64,000 bases of DNA from Zeugodacus cucurbitae (taxonomy: Eukaryota > Arthropoda > Insecta > Diptera > Tephritidae), in the NCBI RefSeq assembly GCF_028554725.1, contig NC_071671.1:15313501-15377500 (forward strand), written 5' to 3'. The notes beneath the pieces are model-generated. The model searched no databases, was not told the origin of the DNA, and was given only the letters and a program-made list of their open reading frames with translations. Made by a program: the position numbers and the translations under genes. Positions 48,568 to 60,515 of this stretch are shown in pieces; the first letter of the stretch is position 1, and each line of letters opens with the position of its first letter.

Positions 48568-50330
48568 TGGCCGACATGGGTAATGCTCGAAAATTTTATG
48601 AAAAGATGAGGCGATTAACAGAAGGTTTCAAGACCGGAGCATTATCATGTAGGGACCGAGAAGGTAATCTGGTAACGGATGTCCAGAGCACACTGGGATT
48701 ATGGAGGGAACACTTCTCCGACCTGCTCAATGGCAGTGAAAGTACAACACCAGGAGATGGCGAACCTGATTCCCCAATCGATGACGATGGAATAGATGTT
48801 CCATTACCCGACCATGAAGAAATTCGAATAGCAATTACCCGCTTGAAGAACAACAAAGCGGCGGGGGCCGATGGATTACCGGCCGAGCTATTCAAATACG
48901 GCGGCGAAGAACTGATAAGGTGCATGCATCAGCTTCTTTGTAGAATATGGTCGGAAGAAAGCATGCCTGACGATTGGAATCTTAGTGTGCTCTGCCCAAT
49001 CCATAAGAAGGGAGACCCCACAATCTGCGCCAACTACCGTGGTATAAGTCTCCTCAATATCGCATATAAGGTTTTGTCGAGCGTATTGTGTGAAAGACTA
49101 AAGCCCACCGTCAACGAACTGATTGGACCTTATCAGTGTGGCTTTAGACCTGGAAAATCTACAATGGACCAGATATTTACCATGCGCCAAATCTTGGAAA
49201 AGACCCGAGAGAGAAGAATCGATACCCACCATCTTTTTATCGATTTTAAAGCTGCCTTCGATAGCACGAAAAGGAGCTGCCTTTATGCCGCGATGTCTGA
49301 ATTTGGTATCCCTGCAAAACTAATACGGCTATGTAAGCTGACGTTGAGCAACACCAAAAGCTCCGTCAGGATCGGGAAGGACCTCTCCGAGCCGTTCGAT
49401 ACCAAACGAGGCTTCAGACAGGGTGACTCACTATCGTGCGACTTCTTCAATCTATTGCTGGAAAAAATAATACGAGCTGCAGAACTAAATAGAGAGGGTA
49501 CAATCTTCTACAAGAGTGTACAGCTCCTGGCGTATGCCGATGATATTGATATCATCGGAAGCAACAACCGCGCCGTTTGTTCTGCGTTTTCCAGACTAGA
49601 TAAAGAAGCGAAGCGTATGGGTCTGGTGGTGAATGAGGACAAGACGAAATATCTCCTGTCATCAAACAAACAGTCAGCGCACTCGCGTCTTGGCTCCCAC
49701 GTCACTGTTGACAGTCATAACTTTGAAGTTGTAGATAATTTCGTTTATCTGGGAACCAGCATTAACAACACCAACAATGTCAGCCTTGAAATCCAACGCA
49801 GAATCACTCTTGCCAACAGGTGCTACTTTGGACTGAGTAGGCAATTGAAAAGTAAAGTCCTCTCTCGACGAACCAAAATCAAACTCTATAAGTCGCTCAT
49901 TATTCCCGTCCTGATGTATGGCGCTGAAGCGTGGACGATGACAACATCCGATGAGACGACTCTTGGGGTTTTCGAGAGAAAGGTTTTGCGCAAGATTTAT
50001 GGTCCTCTAAACATTGGCAACGGCGAATACCGCAGACGATGGAACGATGAGCTGTACGATTTATACGACGACATTGACATAGTTCAGCGAATAAAAAGAC
50101 AGCGGCTACGCTGGCTAGGTCATGTTGTACGGATGGAAGAAAACACTCCAGCTCTGAAAGTATTCGATGCAGTACCCGCTGGAGGAAGCCGCGGAAGAGG
50201 ACGACCTCCACTCCGGTGGAAAGACCAAGTGCAAAGTGACCTGGCTTCACTTGGTGTTTCCAGTTGGCGCCAAAAAGCAAAAAGGAGGAATGAGTGGCGC
50301 GCTCTGGTGGATTCGGCTATAATCGCTTAA
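48567..50330 (+). CDS. RTE-like reverse transcriptase, intact 587-codon frame (copy D)
   Basis: The longest uninterrupted retrotransposon frame seen. The first ATG is 48576. RT motifs in order: [30 protein letters not shown] (Asp at 49242-49244), [27 protein letters not shown] (YADD 49533-49544), [23 protein letters not shown]. The C-terminal part has [21 protein letters not shown] and [13 protein letters not shown]. The reverse transcriptase would copy element RNA at a nicked target, but the upstream endonuclease is missing because of 5' truncation, and there is no promoter, so the copy should be immobile. Preservation of the frame suggests recent insertion. Confidence 0.93.
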   Translation: MADMGNARKFYEKMRRLTEGFKTGALSCRDREGNLVTDVQSTLGLWREHFSDLLNGSESTTPGDGEPDSPIDDDGIDVPLPDHEEIRIAITRLKNNKAAGADGLPAELFKYGGEELIRCMHQLLCRIWSEESMPDDWNLSVLCPIHKKGDPTICANYRGISLLNIAYKVLSSVLCERLKPTVNELIGPYQCGFRPGKSTMDQIFTMRQILEKTRERRIDTHHLFIDFKAAFDSTKRSCLYAAMSEFGIPAKLIRLCKLTLSNTKSSVRIGKDLSEPFDTKRGFRQGDSLSCDFFNLLLEKIIRAAELNREGTIFYKSVQLLAYADDIDIIGSNNRAVCSAFSRLDKEAKRMGLVVNEDKTKYLLSSNKQSAHSRLGSHVTVDSHNFEVVDNFVYLGTSINNTNNVSLEIQRRITLANRCYFGLSRQLKSKVLSRRTKIKLYKSLIIPVLMYGAEAWTMTTSDETTLGVFERKVLRKIYGPLNIGNGEYRRRWNDELYDLYDDIDIVQRIKRQRLRWLGHVVRMEENTPALKVFDAVPAGGSRGRGRPPLRWKDQVQSDLASLGVSSWRQKAKRRNEWRALVDSAIIA

Positions 50331-50370
50331 AGCGGTTCCTACGCCAAATATATATATATATAATATATTT
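48568..50370 (+). mobile_element. RTE-like non-LTR retrotransposon copy D, 5'-truncated
   Basis: Similarity to copies A and C begins at TTGGCCGACA (about 48568) and ends after the stop codon with GCGGTTCCTACGCCAAATA then a (TA)n tail (50347-50370). The break point differs from copy A's (6063), so it is an independent insertion. Confidence 0.9.
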
Positions 50371-51937
50371 AATGGGAAGTTTTCATATCATGAAGTGAAG
50401 GCCATGGACTTAAACTCAGGATTTTCCCATTTCTTAGTATTTTCTTAGTAAATGGAGACAGAGGATTTATCAAATAAAAACAGTTGGATTAGTTGGATTA
50501 TCAAACTAAAGTCATTTTCGTTATTTGGGTTTTAGGTAAGGTTTCGGGATGAACTCCGCGACGGAGACACATAACAATCAAAGAATCTCTCTTGGTCAAT
50601 GAAAACATCTGTTCTTTGTGGTGCTAAAACTTCTAGGTATTTACCAAAATACGTTGATATATCGAGCATTGAGCATATCAGCAATCCCGGTTCACGGGAG
50701 TAAAAACAATTATTATAAATGTGAGAGACGAAATTTAAAATGGGACAATTATTGCATTAAATTTAAATATTACTGCATTGGTCTCAAAAGAACCAGTCGG
50801 AGAGTTGATCTCACTATAGTCTTATTAGCTCACTGCGTGGTAAGTACATACAAGTAAAAACCAACTGTTGCCATAATATATGGCCACTTAGGCGATTATT
50901 GCCATTCATACCATCACAAAAAATTAAAAAAAAAAGAAAAGCAAATGTCTGTATGAGTACATACATATATATATGCGCTACTCTCCACTTCCAATTTGAA
51001 ATCGAAGTGTAGGAAATTAAGTGAAATTAGTAGATAACCAAGAGCGTCAAGCTGTTAGTCGCTAAAAGCTAGCAAATAATCATAAAACGTGTCGACCGTG
51101 AAATTTTTAATCATAGCTTGGCGCAAAACACAACTTGCCACAGTAGACATATATATTTATTCACATGCATATATACGAGTAAAGGCTCGTAAGTGGCACA
51201 GCATGTAATTACGGCAATAAGCGCTTCAGCGCATATCCTAAGGAAATGATGTTGGGAAATTAAAAGAAAATTTGCGAAAGCGAGATATGCACATCCCGCA
51301 TGAGAGCACGGTTGGTCTGTGTGTGAATTTTTTTAGAGTCTGAATCCAATTGGTATTAGGAAATAGAAAGATTTGTGAATAAGATTTTTTCAATAATTGG
51401 AACAACTCGATATTCAGATGATAGTAAAGTATGTCAATAGATGCATTCTCCCGCGAGCATTTGTAAGGGTTTATGAAACTCTTCATTTATTTTAATTCAA
51501 AATTCAAACAGATGTCAACACTTCTTAAAATCTTGTACGGTTTATTTGTAACTTTTTTCATTTTACAATGAACCATTCAAAAATTGTGCAGAAATATTTA
51601 TTTCGCAGCGAAGAAAAAATAATAAATATTTATGCACCAACTGCACCGGTACTCCGTAAAACATGTTATGGCTGCTTCAGCCCGAACAAAGCGTTCAAGT
51701 GCCCGACTAACATGTCGATGGCCAGTCAATGTAGTCTTCAGTTGAAAGATTCCCTCGAACAGCGCAATCGCAAACTCGGTAGCTGGACACAGCGCCTGTC
51801 TGCCTGCCTTGTTTGATGGCAATAAAAAGCCGTTAACACTATCAATGCTTTGCTTGCGGCCAACATAACGGTAGAGCTGGAAATAATTGAGACGTCTGCA
51901 AGTAACTGGCTTTAAACGCGATGTGCAATAATATATA
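50371..51937. other. No gene seen
   Basis: AT-rich sequence with short frames only. A pair of overlapping frames at 51568-51822 (both strands) lacks recognisable motifs. Confidence 0.4.
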
Positions 51938-52871
51938 CACTGGTGGTCACATAATTAAGGACACTCCGTTTTCTTTTAAAATATTGGTTTATTTTATAAT
52001 TTAAAAGCGACATATTTTTTTAAACTTCAGTTACCATATTTATTATCTTCTAAGGTATAGATTTATTGAAAATTTAACGAACAAATTGTTTCCCATCTGA
52101 ACCAAATAAATTAAACTTGGATTCATCGCTCAACAGTATTTGTTTCCAAAAATCTAAGGGTTTTCCGATATACTCCTTTCCAAATTTAATACGACTCTTT
52201 AAGTTTTTGATTGATACGTGCGGTTTTTTTCTTGCGATTCAAGAAGACGACATCTGATGGTTCGTGTTGATACATCGTTGGTCAGTTGATCCTTTATCGT
52301 GTCAAGAATTTGCCTAGAAGTTAGAAAAGGATTCGCCTTGCAAACTCTACAAATTACACGATCGTCCTTTGAAGTAGTTTTTCTGGGCCGTTTTTTTTCT
52401 TATTTTACTCCCTGTCCTCCGTAATGAATCAAAGCATTGTGAACCATTGATTTTGAGCATAAAAGTTCTTTCGCTACGGCTCTAATGGACATTTTTTCCT
52501 TCACGTACTTCATTTTCCTCAATTCTGGAGTACAACTCTTTTTTCGACCCATATCTAACAGTTATTTTATTTGATATTGAATATTTAGTTAATATACAAA
52601 TGATTTATACAACTTACCGCAAGTTTTTGTGTTACAATAATAAAAAATCCAATAAAAAAATTGGTGTCCTTAATTATGTGACCAAGCACCAGCACACTCA
52701 AAATACAATAAATTCATCAAACCGCCGAATTTTAGTCAAAGTGTCTAAATTTGTCACTCACCGTTGCAATTTACAGTGGGTCTCTAGGCGAAAATTTAGT
52801 GCTAAAAACATTGAACTGAAACGCGTGTTTTACTCAACTTTATTTTGTCCCTAATTATGTGGCCACCAGTG
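51938..52871 (-). mobile_element. Tc1-like DNA transposon, internally deleted
   Basis: Outer inverted repeats CACTGGTGGTCACATAATTA (51938) and CACTGGTGGCCACATAATTA (reverse complement of 52852-52871) are flanked by TA (51936-51937 and 52872-52873). An inner copy of the end motif, GTGTCCTTAATTATGTGACC, lies at about 52664-52683 in the same orientation as the right end, ~180 bp inside it, resembling the direct-repeat arrangement of IR/DR Tc1-like elements. At 934 bp it lacks roughly half of a full element. Confidence 0.85.
52085..52552 (-). pseudogene. Tc1-like transposase, N-terminal half, broken
   Basis: On the minus strand from ATG 52552, MGRKKSCTPELRKMKYVKEK begins a Tc1-type helix-turn-helix domain, interrupted by TAA near 52410 and continuing in the same frame with RPRKTTSKDDR, the basic GRPR-like linker region. 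After a further frame change the start of the catalytic domain appears as ILLSDESKFNLFGSDGK near 52100-52140, which carries the first catalytic Asp. The rest, including the DNAP...DLNPIE-type blocks, is deleted. No function expected. Confidence 0.78.
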
Positions 52872-52873
52872 TA

Positions 52874-55807
52874 TGTATGTATACAAATTTTTATTTATAT
52901 ATGAATGGATGCAAGTATGTAAGTCTATAATTTTATGATAGAAATGAATTGACTTGGATAACTAACTGTTTATTTGTTTTAATGAATGGTTAAAGGGGAA
53001 TTTTCGTGGGAAAAAATTTTCTACGGAAAATAATCAACTTTATAAATACGAGTTACTACTTTGATTTTTCATTGAAATATTAAAAATACAAACAACATTT
53101 TTCTCAATGGCAAGTAGCGCCATATGTTGCCAACCAAAATATGAACCTCACAGAAATTACGCTTAATCTTCTGGTAATATTCTTCGTAACCGCTATCCAC
53201 GATATCCTGTTTCCTCACATCGCGATGCATGGGTTGCACCAACGGTTATTAGATATACCAAAAGTTGTACGATTATTTATATATGTATGCATGTAGGAAT
53301 GTGTGCATGCGTGTATAACGGCACATTAGCAGCGCAAATTGCAATGATGTTGATGTTAACGACGTTGATAGCAAACACCATCTGCACAAACAGCGGCAGT
53401 ATTTGTGGACATACATATGTACCAAATGTATGTGTGTCAGCTAGCTATAATGTTAGCGTCAATCACTGCTCTGCACAGCTGCCATCATTTACCGCAACAT
53501 TTGTGCTCTGATTGATATTGCAGCAAATTACCGGTGATTAAATTTCTGTTTGTGGGGTAATTATGGTAAATGGTAAAATAGTCTTCAAACTAACTAACTT
53601 AAAATTTGTTAAGCCCTAAAGTATAAATGATCACTCAGAATGATATTTCTTTTTTGGTGATTTATGTTCAAAGCTCAATGAGAAAACTCTAGCACTTTGC
53701 ATTGCGGATTCACGAAGAAAGTAATATCTCTCTATTATTGGCTGTCCCATATAAAATTCAATATCGATTGTGTATATGAAGAAATCAACGCGGTTGTAGC
53801 TTTAAGTCAAATATACGCTTTGATGAGCTTAAAAGCTCTTCTCTTTTTCCATGTAACTCTAGGCCCATATTTTCACCATCATTCCTATAGTTTGAAGTCT
53901 TTCCATTTCGACAGTCCTGACCTTAAAACAATTTGGAACAATTCATTCCCTAAACGACTTATGTCAATTTTTTCGTGTTTTGGTATGCTAATTTTTTTAT
54001 CTCCTAAAACATACATCTCAATTGAAAATCAACTCTTTATTAGAAGACTACCGAGGGAAAATTATTCCATAAATTTTATAATTTTTCCTGGAAAGCTTTT
54101 AAACTCTTCTAAAACCCGCTTACCAAAAATGAATTGTTCTCCTTAAGACTAAACATTAACTCAAAATATAAGCCTTCAATTCGAAGAATAATTTCCTATT
54201 CATATTCATTTAATTGGTCACCTAATAATAAGTGTGAACAAACATATGCACAGAATTACCTCGTGACGGCAAAGTTTGTTCTACCCATTTGCTCTGTATT
54301 ATCGCTAGCTAACCAGCAGAAGGAAGCTGCTTTCCAATAAAAATAAGCAAATTGAGCGCTTCATCCAACATTCCTTTGTGGCGGCATAGTTTTTCTGAAT
54401 AAACTTTCGCTGAAGCTCAACTACATTTGCACGCCTCAGCAACCTACTGTGAGCTAAGAGGGTTAAGTGGATAAGCTTACAACGCCAAGCAAAGTAGAGA
54501 GGGCAATAAACTATATGTGTACACATACATATATATATACTATCAATGTTGGCAAAGTAATGAGAATAACGAAATGATGCTAAACGGAAGAAAAAAGAAT
54601 GCAGATTTGAAAATACATACACATACATATATATTTATACATATGTATACTTTAATTGTGGGAGTGTGTTTTCAATGTCAGCACATTAGATCAGCACATA
54701 CAGTAGCATACATACTCACAATAACAACCTACTAATACGGTCCAAGTATTATCATTAACTTAAGCGCATGTAAGCACGCACACAAAGAGGACAAAAATAA
54801 AAAGTAAAAATCTCTTGGTATTTATTGTAGACAAAGACGTCGAAGTAGACCGGTTCACAGAAAAGAAGTGGGCAAAGGAGCATGCGAAAAAGATAAAATC
54901 AGAATAAATAAAATAGAAAATAGAAAAAGCGATGCGCTTAACCTAATACGAGCGATACTATGCGTGCCACATGCACCATGTTGCAAGTACAAGTACTACG
55001 TAGCATAATAAAAACGTTATTGCAGCACATAGCTGTAAGCCTTCAACAATGCGAAAGAGCGATTAAACGCACAAACGCAGAAATGCTCTGCTTATAAGCT
55101 TAAATGAAGGTATATGCAGATACATACATAGGAAGGTATACCCGCTGATACATTTACGAAAACATATTGTTAAGATAACTGGTCTTTGCTAATTCAAGCA
55201 CAGAAATAGTAGTTCAAAAAAATATGGGAGGGTTTTTTACAACATCTGGTTTTCTAAGCAATCCTACGCTTTCAAAATGTTCAATTAAAAAACTTTGGAA
55301 ATTTTGTTTTCTCCAATTCAAAAATACACCAAAAGTTACTAATCTGCTACTAGATTCAACAATACAACGCATTTTTAATGAAATTCACGTGTATGTTTTC
55401 ATTGAATATTTACCGAAGTTATTATAAAAGGTTAATTATCAAGCCGACTACCATAAAACTCGTTCGAAATGAAAGAAAATATAACTGTAGCGAGTTAGTT
55501 TATACCCCTTGCAGGGTTTGTATATATAAATTATTTTGGAAATAATTTAATGTGAAATTCTAATTCTAAAAATGTAATATTTGTAAAATTACGAATTACT
55601 CCGAATGGTATTAGTTTTATATACATATACTGTATACCATTTGCACTAAAGTTTTTAGTAAATTCCGAAAGATATTCTAATACAATTTCGAAGTGTTCTA
55701 AAAGTAACTAGTAAGACATTAGTTCGTATGATATCAATCAATGGAAAAATCAATGGACAAAAATCAGTTTTTACTAAATCACTGCTTTCTTTTTTGTATA
55801 TAAACAT
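52874..55807. other. No gene seen
   Basis: Contains a 149-codon plus frame (53697-54146) with no motif and AT-biased composition, and microsatellite-like CATA/TATG runs (for example 54520-54650). I cannot support a gene. Confidence 0.4.
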
Positions 55808-56186
55808 TAGAGCTCTTGGTATTCGACAAACCGAGTTAACCGGATAGGGCCATTATTCGAATAATAATATTCGGTTGGCGTTATCCGGATAGTCGTAAGT
55901 TGTCGACAATTCGAATAGTGGAAATTTCTATTTTTATTGAAAAAAGAATTCTCATTTTCACAAATAAAAACAAACAAAAATCAAGGGCTGCTTGAATTTC
56001 AAACAATTTTCATTTATTCAAAAACTAAACACAACTGTTCGTTTAATCGTAGTACAATGACTATTCAATAGTCGCAATGTTACGACTATTCGAATAGATT
56101 AATAGGTTAATATTTATACGAACGGTTACAAACCGGATATTCGAATAATCGGTTTTAGGTTGATTCGAATAATTTTAAGAGCCCTA
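55808..56186. mobile_element. Putative MITE with TAGRGCTCTT ends
   Basis: The 379-bp segment begins TAGAGCTCTTGGTATTCGA and ends with the complement of TAGGGCTCTTAAAATTATTC, so the ends form an imperfect inverted repeat. The interior is rich in ATTCGAATA-type palindromes (55855-55870, 56070-56095, 56135-56175). No coding capacity. The ends recall hAT-type CAGGGCTC termini, but the adjacent 8-mers (55800-55807 and 56187-56194) are not a convincing target duplication. Confidence 0.5.
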
Positions 56187-56841
56187 GTACACACACATCG
56201 CATTAAAAAAGTTTAGTGAAGGAATTCTGCAAGGTGAACATAAAAGTTAGTATGCGCAAGTAGCAACAGCAGATAAGCTGCAACCGCAAAGTGAAGGTTT
56301 TATAATGCAATTTCGTTGTCCAACAAACGCCCACACATACGCTCATGAGCACAAAAAAACTGATGCGTAAGCTTATTTTGCGTTGAAAAAGAAGGGAGGG
56401 GAGAAACTAAGCCAAAGCTAGAAAATATTACATTGATAGCAGTTAAAGAAAATATTAGAATATATATAAAGTGGATGGATTTGAAGTAGCAATTTATATA
56501 ATTCAAAAAGTTAAACATGTTATCAGTAAAAAGATGAAGAGAATTACAAAAAATAAAAGTATTATTGTATTTAAAGTTAATTCAATTTGATATACCTGGG
56601 ATCAGCACTGGAAGAAATAAATGAACTGTCTTCATCGTTCTAAAAAGCTTTGCTTACCTGTAAGTAAATAAAATATATAAATAGTTAAAAACTAAATGTT
56701 TAACAAATACTGAATATAATAAGAAGCATAAAAAGCATGGAAAATACACTTTTCAGGAGATAAAAATATCTATGACAAAAATATTTTATAACACGTTTAG
56801 TTTAAAGCATATTTTAATAATTGATTTTATAAAATATTTTT

Positions 56842-57582
56842 GAAGAGCTAAGTTCGGTTGTGACCCAACATTTTATACTCACGCAATTTATTTATTTAAT
56901 TTTATTAATATAACAAACAATTTGACCCACATATTCGTCATATACATTGTATAAAGTCCATTGGAAACCCTAATATTAGGTTAAAGCACCGAGGTCCTCA
57001 TGTACGATATATGGGGCTTTGAAAACTTATGCTCCGATTTCAGCAATTTTTAGAAAGGAGCTGCCACACTATAAATGCAGTTTTTATTCAAAGTTCTGTT
57101 CCGATATCTTCACTAGTGTTTACTTTACATATTGTAAAGTAAACTATTCAGATCGACTTCAAAGTTCTATTTTCAAAACATATCATTGGAATGTAAAATG
57201 TTACAAACCAAGTTTAATTGATATTGTTCGAGTAGTTTCGGAGATATGGTTTATGACCCATAAGTGGGCGGAGCCACGCCTATTTCAACTTGTGTATACC
57301 AAATTGGGTGAAGCCCTTCTCTATCTATTATTAGTAGTATTTAACATAACCACGCCCACTTCTCCAAAAAGATTACATCCAAAAAGATTACATTCATGGG
57401 GCGAACCTTTGTACCAAATTATATTTCCATAGCTTCATTTATGGCTTAGTTATGGCACTTTATGTGTTTTCAGCTTTCGCCATTTTGTGGGCTTGGCAGT
57501 GGTCCGATTTTTGCCCAATTTTGAAAGCAACCTTCCTATGGTGTCAAGAAACAAGTATGCCAAGTTTCATCAAGATATCTTA
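56842..57582 (+). repeat. 'TACTCTCGCAA' interspersed repeat, copy R5 (3'-truncated)
   Basis: Starts at GAAGAGCTAAGTTCGGTTGT with the mutated motif TATACTCACGCAA and follows the family order up to CAAGATATCTTA (57571-57582). The last ~250 bp, including the GGAC microsatellite and terminal GCGAGAGTATA, are missing. It also has an internal deletion around 57170 and a small duplication of AAAAGATTACAT (57367 and 57379). It is the oldest-looking copy. Confidence 0.8.
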
Positions 57583-60515
57583 GATTCAAAAATATTTGCT
57601 TACTTTAACTTATTACTTGTCTCCTACTTTTTGTTCTTATTTTAGCATTCTAAGAAGTGGTCTGTGGTATTTATCTGACTTTCATATAATCAAAAATTAT
57701 TAATATGTGACAGCCTTACTTAAAAATAGTTTAATTCGAATTCTCTTCAGCTTGGTTCAGATATTTAAGTGATTTTTATCCTACATGGACATATATTTTT
57801 CCATTTAAAAATTTCCCCTTTTTACAAACAGTACAAACAATTTTTTAATTGGGTTTAATTTTCGTTATGATATAAATTAGTTGACTGAAATATATAGTTC
57901 ATTTAAATATTGAATTTGCGTTCTGCTTCCTAATATGGTTCTGTTGTTGGACAAAAATGCTGAATTTACATTGAATATGTACTATTTTAATTCGTTTACC
58001 CCGAAAAAAGGTTTCCAACTCTAGCGGTTATTTTTCAGTCAAAAATAATGCCTATTTGCAGCTGTAGGATTGTATGGAGCGTTTCGCTATTTGCCTTCTC
58101 AACTGCATTTGTGGCATTTAATGGCGACTAAGCCGTTGACTAACTTACTTTCATAGAGTACATACACAGACGCAAGCAATGCCAAAGCCACTTTGCACTA
58201 AATTCACCACTAATTGCACTGTTGGAATAATTCATGAGCGTGAGTTTGCGTCCCGAAGGGTTGAATGTAACAATGCGATTCAGCGCATAAAGGGTGTTTT
58301 AGTTAGACCACTTGATCGACAAACCCCCCGACACATATCCACCAGCCTGGCTATGTGAGCTAGCAGCACCAAATCAGCGTTCAGTGACCCGAAATTTGCA
58401 ATTTTCGACGTAATTCGCCAAAAAATAGTCTACTTTGCACGCGACTCGTGCACAGCACTACACTTTTTAAAGCATTTGTGCTTTCCTTTTTTACTCTGCT
58501 TCGGTGTTTTTGGTGACGGAATTCGATTGCATTAACCAGAAAAATTAATTTTTCCGGTGATTGGGTTTCCCAACGCTCCAAAAAGCACTTTGCGCGTTTC
58601 TTTTACTTTGTGGTTATTTTAGTTCACATTAGGTGCTGGTGGTGGGAAGTGGCGGACTTTACTTAAGCACCGGTGCGTATAAGCAACTTTAAAATTTGCG
58701 AAATTGTTTAATGTATGACTGTTTAATTTTGGATAGAAGAACGATGCTAATATACATAAACTAGTCGAGCTTTTTCACTATTTTTCCAAGTGTTTATTTA
58801 GGAGTATTTTTCACTGAAAATGGTGAACTTAGCATATTATTCTTAACTTCGTACCATTTTTTAGTGTATGTATTGGGCGCTTCCGTCCGAATACCATATT
58901 ACCTTACTTCTTGTTTTATTTTAACAAATTTTCCCATACAATGTATTTATACTTTCCGTGTGTCATTAAACTTTCTCCCTCTCGCGTCAGTAGTACACTC
59001 TAAAAGCATACTTTCAGGCATCACAAATAATAACCACGTTAAGAAACCTACTTTTAGGTCAAACTTATAAAAAATTATTGTCATATTAAATTCACAATAA
59101 CTTGTTTACCGCTTATACAAAATTCTCAACACAATTTTTTTCTTAACCCACATTACTTTACTCATGACATAATATGTCATCATTGAAGAGATTTTCACAC
59201 TTAAATGAGTGCACTTACCCACACATACATATATACATACATTATACACATAATTTTCATTGCAGACACGTGATAATCAACAGCATGCCGTTCACCTGCT
59301 TCTACTACTTTCATTTCCTATTTACACGCACATGCTTTTAACACATGCCATCCCAAATTAATAAGCTGACGGCGGAGATGTTAAACAATTTGAACAAAAA
59401 GTTTATTATAATTATGTAATGTGTTACATAATGAGCTGGGAGTTTAGGTGGATTACTACAGTTTAGGACAACAGCAATAGAGAACGCGAGCTCGCAGCGT
59501 GTGGGAGCAAATCATAGTATACCAGAGGGAAGTGTTATTTTAACAGGTTACGTATACGCCGTGTATCCATGTTGGTGTAGTGTAAATTGGTTGCAGTTTT
59601 TTGTAGGAGTTGCAAATTGTTGCAGAATTTCATGGTAATTTTAATTTGAAAACTATGTTTTTTGTTCTAATTTTACTACACGCAGCACTTACTAACTTAA
59701 TTGGGTGCTTGGCACATACTAAAATTTATAAGTTGATATCAGCGGTTGATTGACCCAGTAGTCAGAATATAAAGTATTATATATAGTATTAGTATATAAA
59801 GTAGTAATTTTATTATTTTAATTCCGACGAATTGTTAACCATTAACTAGTTCAATATTAGTTGTTTTGCAACTAGTACGAATGAAATAAATTTTAACAAT
59901 TTTAGAAACAATTGCATGATATATTGGTGAATATATTTATTTATGTAGACGTAGTTTGTTCAAAAATGAACATGTATGTTGGCGTCAAAAAGCCACACTT
60001 AGTTTTTATGCAGCAATACATTTAGTTTTTTATTACTCTACATATTAAGAATATTAAATAAGAAAAATGTAATAACACATACAGTCCACTGAACATAAAT
60101 ATGTATGTTCAAATATATTTAACGAACATACATACATTCATACATATAATACATACATTTATATATACAACGTACATATATTTATATGAGGCACGCATGC
60201 ATCTATATGCAACATGCATGCACTCAACAAACACATTTATATGTATGCACAAGATAACCTATTGGTTATAAAAATACATTTGAGCAATTGCTTGTGTGCA
60301 TTTAAAATAACCCCTTATCGTGCAACATATAAAATATACATATAGACATACACACATACATATATAATTAGTTCTTAAGATAATTCTAAAATTTGTATAT
60401 AAGTAAGTAAAAAACCAAAATAAAATCAGAATGAAATAATTTCTCAATAAAGCTAGACTATCATTTATTTTCCCCCACCAGCGGTAAGAAATATTTGACA
60501 CAGCTAGTTTTAACA
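57583..60515. other. No gene seen; right part may include a BEL/Pao LTR
   Basis: AT-rich sequence with many CATA/TACA simple runs at 60100-60360. No conserved frame. If the BEL/Pao element has an intact 5' LTR, it ends at about 60515 (GTTTTAACA) and its start lies somewhere in the last few hundred bases; without the 3' LTR in the window I cannot place it. Confidence 0.35.

Noticed and set aside
53697..54146. 149-codon plus-strand frame
   Set aside because: No family motif, strongly AT-driven residue composition (Phe, Ile, Ser, Asn) and no splice or homology support on either strand.
60100..60360. Dense CATA/TACA repeats considered as a possible functional array
   Set aside because: Simple microsatellite-like sequence of the type scattered throughout the window; no unit-and-spacer structure.
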